In this document: positions 15,823-24,389 of the stretch, in pieces | Position numbering within the stretch: the stretch's first letter is position 1 | How the letters are laid out: each line of letters starts with the position of its first letter | Assembly (NCBI GenBank): GCA_030412945.1 | Contig: JAUHJS010000002.1 | Span: 1 to 64,000 of the forward strand | Origin: Shiella aurantiaca | Lineage (GTDB): Bacteria; Bacteroidota; Bacteroidia; Cytophagales; Cyclobacteriaceae | DNA length: 64,000 bases | Direction: 5' to 3' | Position numbers and translations under genes: made by a program | The notes under the pieces: generated by a model | Database searches by the model: none | Told to the model about the DNA's origin: nothing | The model's input: only the letters and a program-made list of their open reading frames with translations

Positions 15823-17841
15823 CTATACGAATAACTTCGTATTCGCCAGTGGAAAGCTGCCTTCCACCTTCGTTCCTTTGCCTAACTGGCTGGTAATGTG
15901 CAAGCTGCCATTTAATTCGGCCATGCGGCTTTTCATATTTTGCAGACCATTGCCAAGCTCAGAAGAGGCGCCTTCAAAGCCTTGGCCATCATCGGCTATG
16001 CTGAAATCCAGGCTGGTCTCCTCATTTACACGCAGCCTGATGGCAATTTCTGTGCACTGGGCATGTTTGTACGCATTGTTTACGGCTTCTTGTATCATTC
16101 TAAAAAGCTGATTGGTTTGCAACTCATTGATTTTATAATCGGTATTGCCTTCGGCCTGCACACTGATATGTGTTCCGTTTTGATGGATGGGTTTGAAAAA
16201 ATCACGAATCCGTAGGGCGATTTCATCTACCGCCACACTTTGCTTATTGAGGAGCCAAACCGTTTTCCGGAGCTCTCGCATACTCACCGAAATGGTTTCT
16301 TGCAAATTCTGCACGCTCATTTTCCTCGTGGGAGCGGTCCCCTCTTCCTCATCTTGCAAGCTCAATTGCTCAATAGAAGCACTCATCAAAGTAAGGTAGG
16401 AGCCGATATTATCATGCAGCTCTCTGGATATCCGCAAGCGCTCGGCCTGCAAGCGGCCCAGCTCTTTTTCTTCGGCCAATCGTAATTCTAAAGAAGCCTG
16501 CTTCGCAATGGCCGCTTTTCTTTTGAAGAGGTAAAACAAGATCACCGCTAGTAGGAGCGCTATGCCCACCAATAGGGAAGCAATAAGCAATTGCTTCTGG
16601 CTTTTCAGTTCCTGCGCTTGAAGTTCCTGCTGCTGCTCGAGGAGTTGCAGGTCTTTTTGGGCGGCTTCGTACTTTATCATCTGGTCGGCAATCTCTTGTT
16701 CCCTTTCTTTGGCAAACAGACTATCTTTCAGGTTGTTGTAAGTCATTTGTGCCCGATAGGCTTCTTCAAATTGCTTAAGGCCGCTGTATGCGATACCGAT
16801 ATGCGACAGAATAGTGGCATGGTCTCGTACATTGTCGGTCTCCTTTACGAGCGCTTCGGCTTGGCGGAGTTGGTTCAAGGCTTTTTGGTACTCCTTCCAC
16901 TCATTATACGCCATGCCTAGGTTGAGTCGTATATCGGCCTGCTGCCGTACGTTCATATATTTTTCCAGTTCCAGTACTTTTTCATACTCTGCTATGGACT
17001 CTTTGGTTTTGCCCTGCTTCTTGTACAGATTGGCTATGTTGATTAATGGGTTAATCTCTGTATTGCGGATCTTGCTTTCCTGGGCATAGCGGTAAGCCAA
17101 TTGGTAATTGACTAGGGCGCTGTCGTAGTCGCCTAAGTTTTTGTAAGAGATGCCTATGTTGTTGTAAGAAGCCGAAACCGACTCAGGCGTGCCACTTTGT
17201 AATTTGAGCGCCAAGCTTTTTTTGTAATAGCTAAGGGCCTTCCGCTCATCGGCTAGGTCTACCGCCCAGATATTGCCTATCATATTTAAGGACTTGGATT
17301 TCAGGTTGTCGTCAAGCTGGCCCACCCAGGCAATGGCATCTGAAAAACCTTGTATCGCCTTATCGGTATTGCCATCGTGGTAGTTATAAAGGGCCAAACC
17401 GTGCAGCATTTTGCCCGCATACAGGCTGTCTTTTTGCTCTTTAAAATAGCGGGTCACTGTTTCTGCTATTTCAATGGCCGCGGCATAGTCGCCCTCGTTA
17501 TCCAACACACTGGCTACTCTGGACTTGGTGATGTAGTAATTGTCCCATTTTTCAAGTTCGTACATGATATCAGCCGATGCATTGTACCAATCGAGGGCTT
17601 CCTTCGGCTGACCCAAATTCTGTAGGGTGTTGCCAATTTTAAAAGCCAGCTTTCCTTTCTCTTCGCTAAGGGTGCTGGTATTTTGGTAAATGAAAATGTA
17701 ATGCTTACTGGCCTCTTCGTAATTCCTGTTGGCAAACGCCTCATCGGCCAGTTTTTGTTTCTCGGCCAAGTTCAAATCCTGAGCACGCAGGCAGGGAAAC
17801 AAGAAAATAAGAAATAACACAAGGGGGAATAGCTGCTTCAT
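15823..17841 (-). CDS. TPR sensor histidine kinase (HisKA_3 type)
   Basis: The 672-residue product has a signal peptide (1-20), then about nine TPR repeats in the periplasm (30-370) and a coiled coil (375-415). One transmembrane helix lies at 418-439. The HisKA_3 dimerisation domain follows with His476 in ISRELHDNIG, then an HATPase domain with N-box MIQEAVNNAYKHA and the glycine motif DDGQGFEG. Periplasmic TPR kinases of this shape are common in Bacteroidota. The ligand is unknown. It pairs with the response regulator downstream. Confidence 0.93.
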   Translation of the reverse strand: MKQLFPLVLFLIFLFPCLRAQDLNLAEKQKLADEAFANRNYEEASKHYIFIYQNTSTLSEEKGKLAFKIGNTLQNLGQPKEALDWYNASADIMYELEKWDNYYITKSRVASVLDNEGDYAAAIEIAETVTRYFKEQKDSLYAGKMLHGLALYNYHDGNTDKAIQGFSDAIAWVGQLDDNLKSKSLNMIGNIWAVDLADERKALSYYKKSLALKLQSGTPESVSASYNNIGISYKNLGDYDSALVNYQLAYRYAQESKIRNTEINPLINIANLYKKQGKTKESIAEYEKVLELEKYMNVRQQADIRLNLGMAYNEWKEYQKALNQLRQAEALVKETDNVRDHATILSHIGIAYSGLKQFEEAYRAQMTYNNLKDSLFAKEREQEIADQMIKYEAAQKDLQLLEQQQELQAQELKSQKQLLIASLLVGIALLLAVILFYLFKRKAAIAKQASLELRLAEEKELGRLQAERLRISRELHDNIGSYLTLMSASIEQLSLQDEEEGTAPTRKMSVQNLQETISVSMRELRKTVWLLNKQSVAVDEIALRIRDFFKPIHQNGTHISVQAEGNTDYKINELQTNQLFRMIQEAVNNAYKHAQCTEIAIRLRVNEETSLDFSIADDGQGFEGASSELGNGLQNMKSRMAELNGSLHITSQLGKGTKVEGSFPLANTKLFV

Positions 17842-18449
17842 GTAAATGATATTAACTAGCTAAAAATAGGAATATTTTGGAAAAGAGGGCTTTGGTTTAC
17901 ACGTGTTTTAACAACGCGGACTGAAATCCCCCCTTTCAATCAATACAATCTCGAAGCTTTACCCAGCGGTCTTCAGATATTTGCTCACTAGTTTTTAAGA
18001 GAGGTTTTCAAAAGAGCGCTAGTGCAGTCAGCACCTACACTTCCCCGAAAAGAATCCGTCCACACGGAGCATCTTTTACTTGTTGTTGTAAGCTCTCCAA
18101 AAAGCTCACCTATGGATAGGTCGTCAAAAGCTTTAAGGACAAAATTCAAACCGCCAAACTGGCTAACCTGTTTAGCATTTATTGCCTTCATACCAGCGTT
18201 TGTTCGCATCACCAATATAGGTGAAAACACTAAAGCCGCAAAGTCTTAATGGTAAGTGTTTTACGGCTTTTTCCGCTCTAACATGCGGATTCTAAGTACA
18301 AATGCGCTAGTGGAAGGTGTAAGATTAAATTAGCTATTGCGCCAAACCACGCCACGGTCAGTGTCTTCACTGACCGTAATATAAGAGCCTACATTACTCA
18401 TTTCAAAGGTTCGTGAGGACACGAACCAAGGCGTAGGAGCCTACATTAT
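17842..18449. other. Gene-poor region with transposase remnant and hairpin repeats
   Basis: Upstream of the histidine kinase lies a 608-base stretch without an intact gene. It holds a transposase N-terminal remnant (17988-18230, minus strand) and an AAAGCCG/CGGCTTT hairpin near 18234-18269. At its right end it holds REP-like hairpins that lead into the cassette array. Confidence 0.65.
17988..18230 (-). pseudogene. Transposase N-terminal remnant, possibly IS1380-like
   Basis: An 80-residue frame includes MKAINAKQVSQFGGLNFVLK, AFDDLSIGELFGEL and later a Trp-containing WTDSF. This resembles the start of IS1380-family transposases (GG-N-hydrophobic, then a conserved WxD region). The catalytic DDE region is absent, so this is a relic. 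The family assignment is from memory of the pattern and is moderately uncertain. Confidence 0.4.
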
Positions 18450-18488
18450 TCATTTCAAAGGTTCGTGAGGACACGAACCAAGGCGTAG
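18355..18488 (+). repeat. REP-like hairpin cluster with a tandem 52-bp duplication
   Basis: One hairpin CGGTCAGTG-TCTT-CACTGACCG lies at 18355-18376. Two copies of a 52-bp unit follow (18385-18436 and 18437-18488), differing at one base by my reading. Each contains the perfect palindrome GGTTCGTGAGGACACGAACC (18408-18427 and 18460-18479). The cluster invades the 3' end of the gene at 18450-18821 and occupies the place where its attC-like site should be. Confidence 0.8.
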
Positions 18489-18821
18489 GTTAGAAATGTT
18501 GTTTACCCAGTCCGCAATGTTGAGTAGTTTGCCAATCCTAAACCCGTCCTTAATTTCATTTAAAAATTTCTCAGCCATACTCGTGCTAAATACTCCAGTA
18601 TTATTTTGTCCGTTTTTGGTTTTTATTAATATCGAATTTCCTTCAAGCACAAATATTATTAATGAAATCAGCTTGATTAGGTCACTTCGATCCTTCCCGG
18701 CATTGCTAATAATAGATTCAAACTCCTTATTTGATAATTCCTTGTGTTTGAAATTATACTCCTCATTAAGGATTGTTCCACATTCACTGCATATAAAAGC
18801 ACCTTTGTGTGAAATTTTCAT
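18450..18821 (-). pseudogene. Cassette gene truncated by REP-like repeats
   Basis: The frame encodes 123 residues, of which about 111 look native: an N-terminal CSEC knuckle near 13-16, a hydrophobic helix LIKLISLIIFVLEGNSILI, then FLNEIKDGFRIGKLLNIADW. The final dozen residues (NLRLGSCPHEPLK) are translated from the hairpin repeat, so the natural C-terminus has been lost. The family is unrecognised. It starts 14 bases after the attC-like core at 18835-18843, so it was a cassette gene. Confidence 0.55.
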
Positions 18822-18834
18822 TCTTTAAATAATT

Positions 18835-18971
18835 GTGCACAACGTTTTCGGGCTTTGCGTTCGGGCGGGGTTTCGTAGCACAAAGTTTCAATTTATTACT
18901 AAAGTTCAATAGAAGCACAAAGCTCCCAGTTTGCACATCACCCCGCCTGACGCAAAACCCGTGTTGGCAGC
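18835..18971 (-). repeat. attC-like cassette recombination site (site B), 137 bp
   Basis: Read on the minus strand, the site opens with the inverse core GCTGCCAAC (18963-18971) and ends with AAC-GTTGTGCAC (18835-18843). Inverted arms CGGGCTTTGCGTTCGGGCGGGG (near 18849-18870) and CCCCGCCTGACGCAAAACCCG (near 18941-18961) pair with a few bulges. It directly follows the stop of the AAA-DUF4435 gene, as expected for a cassette. The inverse core matches that cassette's start core (20890-20898) at 7 of 9 positions. Confidence 0.7.
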
Positions 18972-18976
18972 AGTTT

Positions 18977-20857
18977 TTATCTTTTTAATTGTTCTGGAAA
19001 ATGTTTTCGTAATATGTCGTGTGTATCGGTGTCAAATTGCATTTGTTTGATTGCTCTGTCTGTAAAGTCTGTTATTTTAAACTTTTTATTAGCTATGGCT
19101 TTTAAACCCTTATTGTTGTATACAGAAAGAACTTTATTGTAATTTTTGTCAGCAATTATTTTTTCAAGTTCTTGTTTTCGGTTGTCGTACCAATCTTGTA
19201 TTTTAATTTCGTTTGAGAACTTGTTGTAATTATCGTTTACTGTCGCCAAAGTATTGCCTTTAGAAACATGTGAGTCTTTAAAGTAATAGTTGATTTTTGC
19301 TGAAACATAATTTGATGTTTGTAGTTCTATTTCATTCTTTAGTTGAACTAAAACCTCTGTTTTAATTTCATTTACAATTGATTCATCCAATAATAATTGC
19401 TTGGATAAAACTTTTAGAAAATCTTCATCTAAAAATAGATTTTCAGGTTCAGCCAATGATAGTGAAAAAACGTTTTCTTGCTCTAATGCTTTAAGTCGCT
19501 CACTTCCGTGATGGTCTGAATCAATAATGCCAAATGCTATTGTGTTTGAATTTGGTAATTTATTAAATGCTTTTGTGTAGTTGATAACAGCAAAACAGTT
19601 GTCAACAGGCGTAATGGTAAAACTTGGGAAGAGGATGTTGTAAATTTTTTCGTCAATGCTACCTTTTTTGCCCTCACAAAAAAGAATATTTTTTCTACTT
19701 CCAAGTAATTCTAAAAGCAACGGTTCGGGTAAATCATTTTCGGGAATATTTTCAATGTCCCATTTGTCAGGATGTATAAATGAACGAATCCATATTTTTT
19801 TTGCCGTTGTTCTACTTGTAGCAAAGTCTAAGTCGTGTGTCAAGTAAACGAAAATGCAATCTTGTCTTTCCTTTTCCAAAATGTCCCACAATTTTTTGAG
19901 TATTGTTTTGTGTAAATACATTTCAGGTTCGTCAACAATAATAAAGCCTGATTTTGGTGCTTGAAGAACTTGTGCTATTAGAAATAGCATTACTTTTTCT
20001 CCGTCACTCATTTGAATTGCGGGGTATGGTCTTTTCGTTTCGGATTCAACATTAATGTTCATTCCGTCAATACACTTGATAGTTCTATGTTCAATTAAGG
20101 AATTCCAAATTTCAAGTGTCCTGTCCAAATTAGTTATTGGTGGGTCAGATATTTCTTCTCCTTTTTTCTTTTGTTCAATTGCATTCATACGAAACTCGTT
20201 TCCTGATGCAATACTGTCTGCCAAAAGATTTTTTAAAACAACACCAAATTCTTGATGTAAGTGATGGAAATTATTTTGGTCTTTGTTTGATTTGTCGAGT
20301 AACTGCGTTTGTTTTAACTCTTGTGCTGTTTTAGTTGGATTGTGAAGCGTTTCAAATGTTGGAACAAACAATATTCGTTGTGCAGAAATCACAACTCCAT
20401 TGTTTTGTATGTATGTTTTTAATTTGTTAGATAGCGAAGTCTTACCACTTCCATTTGCTCCAATTGCAACAATGTTATTATTGAAAAAACCTAACTTATT
20501 AAAAAAATCAAGGTTAAACACTAAAAGGTTTAACTGTTGTTCAATTGCATTTTTTTGGTTTTCAATATTTGTTCGGATTTGTATTTTTTGAGGCTCTTGA
20601 ATTACATTGAAATTACGACCTCTAAAAGGGAAATGTCCCAATGCTTGGCTAATATCTCTTTGAAATTGGTTAATGTAATTAACAGAAAGGTCTGTATTAG
20701 AAACTAATTCTTTTATAGTTCCACAATGGTCAATTAATTTGTCGTGAAGGTCTAAAACAGTTTGTTCAACTTCACACTCAAATGCAACTTGTCGGTGTTG
20801 ATTTAGTTGAGTTAATGCAGTGTCAATAAACTGAATAAATGTTTCTTTCTGTGTCAT
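18977..20857 (-). CDS. AAA ATPase fused to a DUF4435/TOPRIM-like domain (PARIS-like)
   Basis: This is one 626-residue chain. An N-terminal helical region (1-125) precedes an ABC-type ATPase: Walker A GANGSGKTS at 133-141, signature MSDGEK at 283-288, Walker B IIVDEPE at 306-312 and THD at 340-342. From about 385 a DUF4435/TOPRIM-like domain follows with Glu395 in LFCEGKKGS, the acidic pair Asp446 and Asp448 in GIIDSDHH, and AEPENLFLDEDF near 469-480. In PARIS, AriA is such an ATPase and AriB a DUF4435 nuclease; fused forms are known. A defence role here is inferred. It is a single-gene cassette bounded by sites B and C. Confidence 0.82.
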   Translation of the reverse strand: MTQKETFIQFIDTALTQLNQHRQVAFECEVEQTVLDLHDKLIDHCGTIKELVSNTDLSVNYINQFQRDISQALGHFPFRGRNFNVIQEPQKIQIRTNIENQKNAIEQQLNLLVFNLDFFNKLGFFNNNIVAIGANGSGKTSLSNKLKTYIQNNGVVISAQRILFVPTFETLHNPTKTAQELKQTQLLDKSNKDQNNFHHLHQEFGVVLKNLLADSIASGNEFRMNAIEQKKKGEEISDPPITNLDRTLEIWNSLIEHRTIKCIDGMNINVESETKRPYPAIQMSDGEKVMLFLIAQVLQAPKSGFIIVDEPEMYLHKTILKKLWDILEKERQDCIFVYLTHDLDFATSRTTAKKIWIRSFIHPDKWDIENIPENDLPEPLLLELLGSRKNILFCEGKKGSIDEKIYNILFPSFTITPVDNCFAVINYTKAFNKLPNSNTIAFGIIDSDHHGSERLKALEQENVFSLSLAEPENLFLDEDFLKVLSKQLLLDESIVNEIKTEVLVQLKNEIELQTSNYVSAKINYYFKDSHVSKGNTLATVNDNYNKFSNEIKIQDWYDNRKQELEKIIADKNYNKVLSVYNNKGLKAIANKKFKITDFTDRAIKQMQFDTDTHDILRKHFPEQLKR

Positions 20858-20889
20858 TACTTTTATTATTGTGAGGTCTTCCTAAAATT

Positions 20890-21022
20890 GCCACCAACGT
20901 TTGTGTTTGCGCAGTGGTGCGGTTTCGAAGCCGCGTCCTGTCCCCGACACCAAACGTGGAACGAAGATATAAACTTTGGGCTACACGTCAACGCACCATT
21001 GCGCAAACATTTTGTTGTGTGC
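20890..21022 (-). repeat. attC-like cassette recombination site (site C), 133 bp
   Basis: On the minus strand it begins with the inverse core GCACACAAC (21014-21022) and ends with AAC-GTTGGTGGC (20890-20898). The arms TGTTTGCGCAGTGGTGCG (near 20904-20921) and CGCACCATTGCGCAAACA (near 20992-21009) form a near-perfect inverted repeat with one mismatch. The inverse core is the perfect 9/9 reverse complement of the start core of the same cassette at 21531-21539. Confidence 0.75.
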
Positions 21023-21033
21023 TGTGCCCTTAG

Positions 21034-21513
21034 TCAACCGTTTATTCGAAGTAACTCTTTTTTTACTTTCTTATTCTTAGGAGTCAGAGCAATTAGTCCA
21101 CAAAGTCCGGTTGACCCATATAGAGCAGTTGCTTGCTTGTCGTCCGCGACACTTAATCCTTTAATATTGTCAATCGTCAAAATGTTTACTAATTCCTTAA
21201 TCTTTTTAGTTGGTGTTCCATTGTTAATATATATCGGTTGTCCATCGACAATTAATAGAGGTCTACAAAGTCCGTCAGACTTTTGTTTATCTCTGTCGGT
21301 CTTCAAAAAAACTCGGTCTCCAAAAATCATTACATAGACGTTGGTGTCAGCGAGAATACGATTCCTTAATAAGTCCAACTGTTTATTTAATTCTTTCTCT
21401 GTCCTTAATTTTGCAGTCCAAGTTTTATTCTCCTCTTCTGTCAAAATTAATTGTCCGTTAACTCGTCCATAAGTCAGAAGTCCTAATATTAGTATTGTCG
21501 TTAGTAGTCTCAT
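21034..21513 (-). CDS. Small secreted protein resembling an isolated TonB-receptor plug segment
   Basis: The product has 159 residues using ATG 21513; a GTG start at 21534 would sit inside the cassette core and spoil the signal peptide. The signal peptide MRLLTTILILGLLTYGRVNG is clear. The C-terminal half contains PLLIVDGQPI, then ATALYGSTGLCGLIALTPK, which are the hallmark motifs of SusC/TonB-type plug domains. There is no barrel and no carboxypeptidase-like domain. It is a single-gene cassette; function unknown. Confidence 0.75.
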   Translation of the reverse strand: MRLLTTILILGLLTYGRVNGQLILTEEENKTWTAKLRTEKELNKQLDLLRNRILADTNVYVMIFGDRVFLKTDRDKQKSDGLCRPLLIVDGQPIYINNGTPTKKIKELVNILTIDNIKGLSVADDKQATALYGSTGLCGLIALTPKNKKVKKELLRING

Positions 21514-21530
21514 TTTTTCCGAAGGGCATT

Positions 21531-21539
21531 GCACACAAC
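21531..21539 (-). repeat. Cassette start core at the outer end of array 2
   Basis: GTTGTGTGC on the minus strand marks the start of the plug-like cassette and equals the reverse complement of the inverse core in site C. To its right the DNA has only the palindrome ATAATGGCCATTAT (21555-21568) and no long arms, so this may be the junction with the chromosome or an attI-like point. Confidence 0.5.
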
Positions 21540-21683
21540 TACTGTATAACCACCATAATGGCCATTATCTCCCTAAATATAAGAGATATCCGCAAGTACG
21601 GAAAGGTAAGCGCTTAGTATTTGCCTAGCCCGGTCCTATCCAAAAGATAAATCGCTTGTGCTATCTTTACCAAAAAAACTCCT

Positions 21684-23864
21684 GTGACCGAGCTTCTTCT
21701 GCTTACGCCTCCTTTTACCCAGCTGAATACGCCTTATCCGGCTACGGCCTATCTCAAGGGCTTTTTGCGCAGCAAAGGCCTTGCGGCTCAGCAAATGGAT
21801 TTGGGTATAGAAACCATCCTTGGGCTCTTTTCCAAAGCAGGCCTGCGCGGGATTTTTGCCTTGGCTGCGGAGAAAAAACGCATCAAGGCGGGTAATATCG
21901 CGCGCATATTTGCCCTTCGGGAGGCTTACATCAGCACCATAGAAGAAACCATTGCCTTTTTACAAGGCCGAAACCCAAGCTTGGCGCGCTACATTTGTTC
22001 GGAGAATTTCCTGCCTCAGGCTTCACGCTTTGAGCAGGCGCAGGATCTGGACTGGGCTTTTGGCAGCATGGGCCTGCAAGACAAGGCCAAGCACATGGCC
22101 ACTTTGTATTTGGAAGACCTCTCGGATTTTATCATAGCCACCATCGATCCGCACTTTGGTTTTAGCCGCTATGCCGAGCGCCTGGGCCGCAGTGCCAATA
22201 GTTTTGATGAATTGCACCAGCACTTGCAGCAAGCTCCCGGCTATATTGAGGAAATCAGCCTTAGCATTTTGGCCCAGCGCATAACCGAGCACCAGCCCCG
22301 CATGGTGGGTTTTGCCGTGCCTTTTCCGGGCAATTTGTTCAGCGCCTTCCGCTGTGCGCAGTGGATAAAAAAGCACCATCCGCACATCAAAACCAGTATG
22401 GGAGGCGGCTTTCCCAATACCGAGCTGCGCTCCCTGTCCGACCCTCGGGTATTTGAATACTTTGATTTTATTACGCTAGACGATGGAGAGCTGCCGCTGG
22501 AGCTGCTTTTGCAGCACGTACAAAATCCGGAAAGCCAAGAATTTAAGCGCACTTTCCTGCTTGAAAACGGAGCGGTAGTATATAAAAACAACTCCGCGCG
22601 CAAGGATTATAAACAGCAGGACGTGGGCACGCCCGATTACTCCGACCTGCCCCTCGATCGCTATATTTCGGTAATAGAAGTGGCCAACCCCATGCACAGC
22701 TTGTGGAGCGATGGGCGCTGGAACAAGCTCACTATGGCGCATGGCTGCTATTGGGGCAAGTGCACCTTTTGTGATATCTCGCTGGATTATATCAAACTCT
22801 ATGAGCCACTAACGGCTCGCCTACTGGTAGACCGTATGGAAGAACTGATTGCCCAAACGGGCGAGCGGGGTTTTCACTTTGTGGATGAAGCCGCACCACC
22901 AGCCCTGATGCGCGAACTGGCCTTGGAGATCATCAGGCGCCAACTGAACGTAACCTGGTGGACCAATATCCGCTTTGAGAAAAGCTTTACCCGCGACCTC
23001 TGTCAGCTTTTGCAGGCATCAGGCTGTGTGGCGGTATCAGGCGGACTGGAAGTGGCTTCCGACAGGCTTTTGCAGATCATTCAAAAAGGCGTGACGGTGG
23101 AGCAGGTGGCGCAGGTAACGCGGCACTTCAGCGAGGCGGGCATTATGGTGCATGCCTACCTGATGTACGGCTACCCAACCCAAACCGTGCAGGAAACCGT
23201 GGACAGTCTGGAGATGGTGCGCCAGCTGTTCGAAGCGGGCGTGCTGCAATCGGGCTTTTGGCATCAGTTTGCCCTTACCGCTCATAGTCCGGTAGGCCTC
23301 GATCCGCAGGCTTTTGGCGTACTTCCGCAGCGAAAAGCGGTAGAATTTGCCGAAAACGACCTCGAATTTACCGATGCCACGGGCATAGACCACACCCAGT
23401 TCAGCTTTGGACTCAAAAAATCCCTTTTCAATTACATGCACGGGGTGGGCTTCGATTTGCCCTTGCAGGACTGGTTTGAGCAGCGCATCCCCAAAACCAA
23501 AATCCCCCGCCACTACATACAGCAATGCCTACAAAGGGGCGAAAACCCCATCACTAAGCCCAATGCTAAAATCGTATGGCTGGGCAATGCTCCGGAAATT
23601 TTGCCTTCCCATCAAAAGAAAGAGGCTAAGCCTATGCTGACCTTGCGTTTTTACGACAAGCGCGAGCAGGTTGACCTCCACGTGGAGGCCGCCCAAGCAG
23701 AATGGCTGGTGGACTTTTTGGCAAGCATTCAGATACAGCAGAAAAACACGCTGAGCTTTGAGCAGATGCAGGCACACTACGAGGCGCAATTCCCCAACTT
23801 TGCTCTCTTCTGGTACGGGAAATCCATCAGTAAACTACGAGAAATCGGTTTGCTGGCACTTTAG
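21684..23864 (+). CDS. B12-binding-domain radical SAM protein
   Basis: The 726-residue product starts at GTG 21684. An N-terminal cobalamin-binding-like region (about 1-290, with FGFAVPFPGN-type strand-loop segments) precedes the radical SAM core. The cluster motif CYWGKCTFC is near residue 353; it has four, not three, residues between the first two cysteines. A GGLE motif follows (SGGLEVAS, about 452-459). Such enzymes methylate or rearrange unactivated carbons; the substrate is unknown. The -7-like element TATCTTTA lies at 21662-21669. Confidence 0.85.
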   Translation: MTELLLLTPPFTQLNTPYPATAYLKGFLRSKGLAAQQMDLGIETILGLFSKAGLRGIFALAAEKKRIKAGNIARIFALREAYISTIEETIAFLQGRNPSLARYICSENFLPQASRFEQAQDLDWAFGSMGLQDKAKHMATLYLEDLSDFIIATIDPHFGFSRYAERLGRSANSFDELHQHLQQAPGYIEEISLSILAQRITEHQPRMVGFAVPFPGNLFSAFRCAQWIKKHHPHIKTSMGGGFPNTELRSLSDPRVFEYFDFITLDDGELPLELLLQHVQNPESQEFKRTFLLENGAVVYKNNSARKDYKQQDVGTPDYSDLPLDRYISVIEVANPMHSLWSDGRWNKLTMAHGCYWGKCTFCDISLDYIKLYEPLTARLLVDRMEELIAQTGERGFHFVDEAAPPALMRELALEIIRRQLNVTWWTNIRFEKSFTRDLCQLLQASGCVAVSGGLEVASDRLLQIIQKGVTVEQVAQVTRHFSEAGIMVHAYLMYGYPTQTVQETVDSLEMVRQLFEAGVLQSGFWHQFALTAHSPVGLDPQAFGVLPQRKAVEFAENDLEFTDATGIDHTQFSFGLKKSLFNYMHGVGFDLPLQDWFEQRIPKTKIPRHYIQQCLQRGENPITKPNAKIVWLGNAPEILPSHQKKEAKPMLTLRFYDKREQVDLHVEAAQAEWLVDFLASIQIQQKNTLSFEQMQAHYEAQFPNFALFWYGKSISKLREIGLLAL

Positions 23865-23982
23865 TACCTTTTTTTTCTCCTTGACATCTATCACCTAAAA
23901 GCCTGAGCGGAGTCATGCTTTTTACAAGGTTTTATGCAAATATTTAGGTATAAATTCTTATATTAACATAAATCCTAAAGCC

Positions 23983-24375
23983 ATGAATTATAAATCATTT
24001 TATAAGTCGCTGGGAGAGCTGCTGTACGCCATGGCGGCAGTAGACGGAAAAGTATATCCTGCCGAAAAAGAGAAGCTCCATGAGCTGGTAAAAGAAGAAA
24101 TCAGCACCTGGGAGAAGCACACCGATGCCTTCGGGACTGACACGGCCTATTATGCGGAGTTTGAGTTTGAGCGCTTGGTAGACCAGTCGGTGGATGTGGA
24201 AAAGGCCTATGCCGATTTTATCGACTATGTTAATGCCTATCCAAAATCCATCAATGAGGCCACCCGTCAGCATATGTTCGTTCTGGCCCTGAAAGTAGCC
24301 ACTGCCTTTCATGGGATAAATAAGACTGAAATCAATTTCATTCTCAAGCTGAAAAAAGACCTGCATTTGAATTAG
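23983..24375 (+). CDS. TerB-like domain protein
   Basis: The 130-residue product is all-helical with no signal peptide. The N-terminal LLYAMAAVDGKVYPAEKEKL is a TerB-type motif (helix, acidic DGK loop, helix). In TerB-like domains the acidic loop can bind metal. It ends 14 bases before the universal stress protein gene, so they probably form a stress-related pair. Confidence 0.75.
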   Translation: MNYKSFYKSLGELLYAMAAVDGKVYPAEKEKLHELVKEEISTWEKHTDAFGTDTAYYAEFEFERLVDQSVDVEKAYADFIDYVNAYPKSINEATRQHMFVLALKVATAFHGINKTEINFILKLKKDLHLN

Positions 24376-24389
24376 AAAACCCTTTCCTC

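Noticed and set aside
18385..18488. Possible CRISPR array from the two 52-bp units
   Set aside because: There are only two copies, directly adjacent with no spacer, and each contains a perfect hairpin; no cas genes are present.
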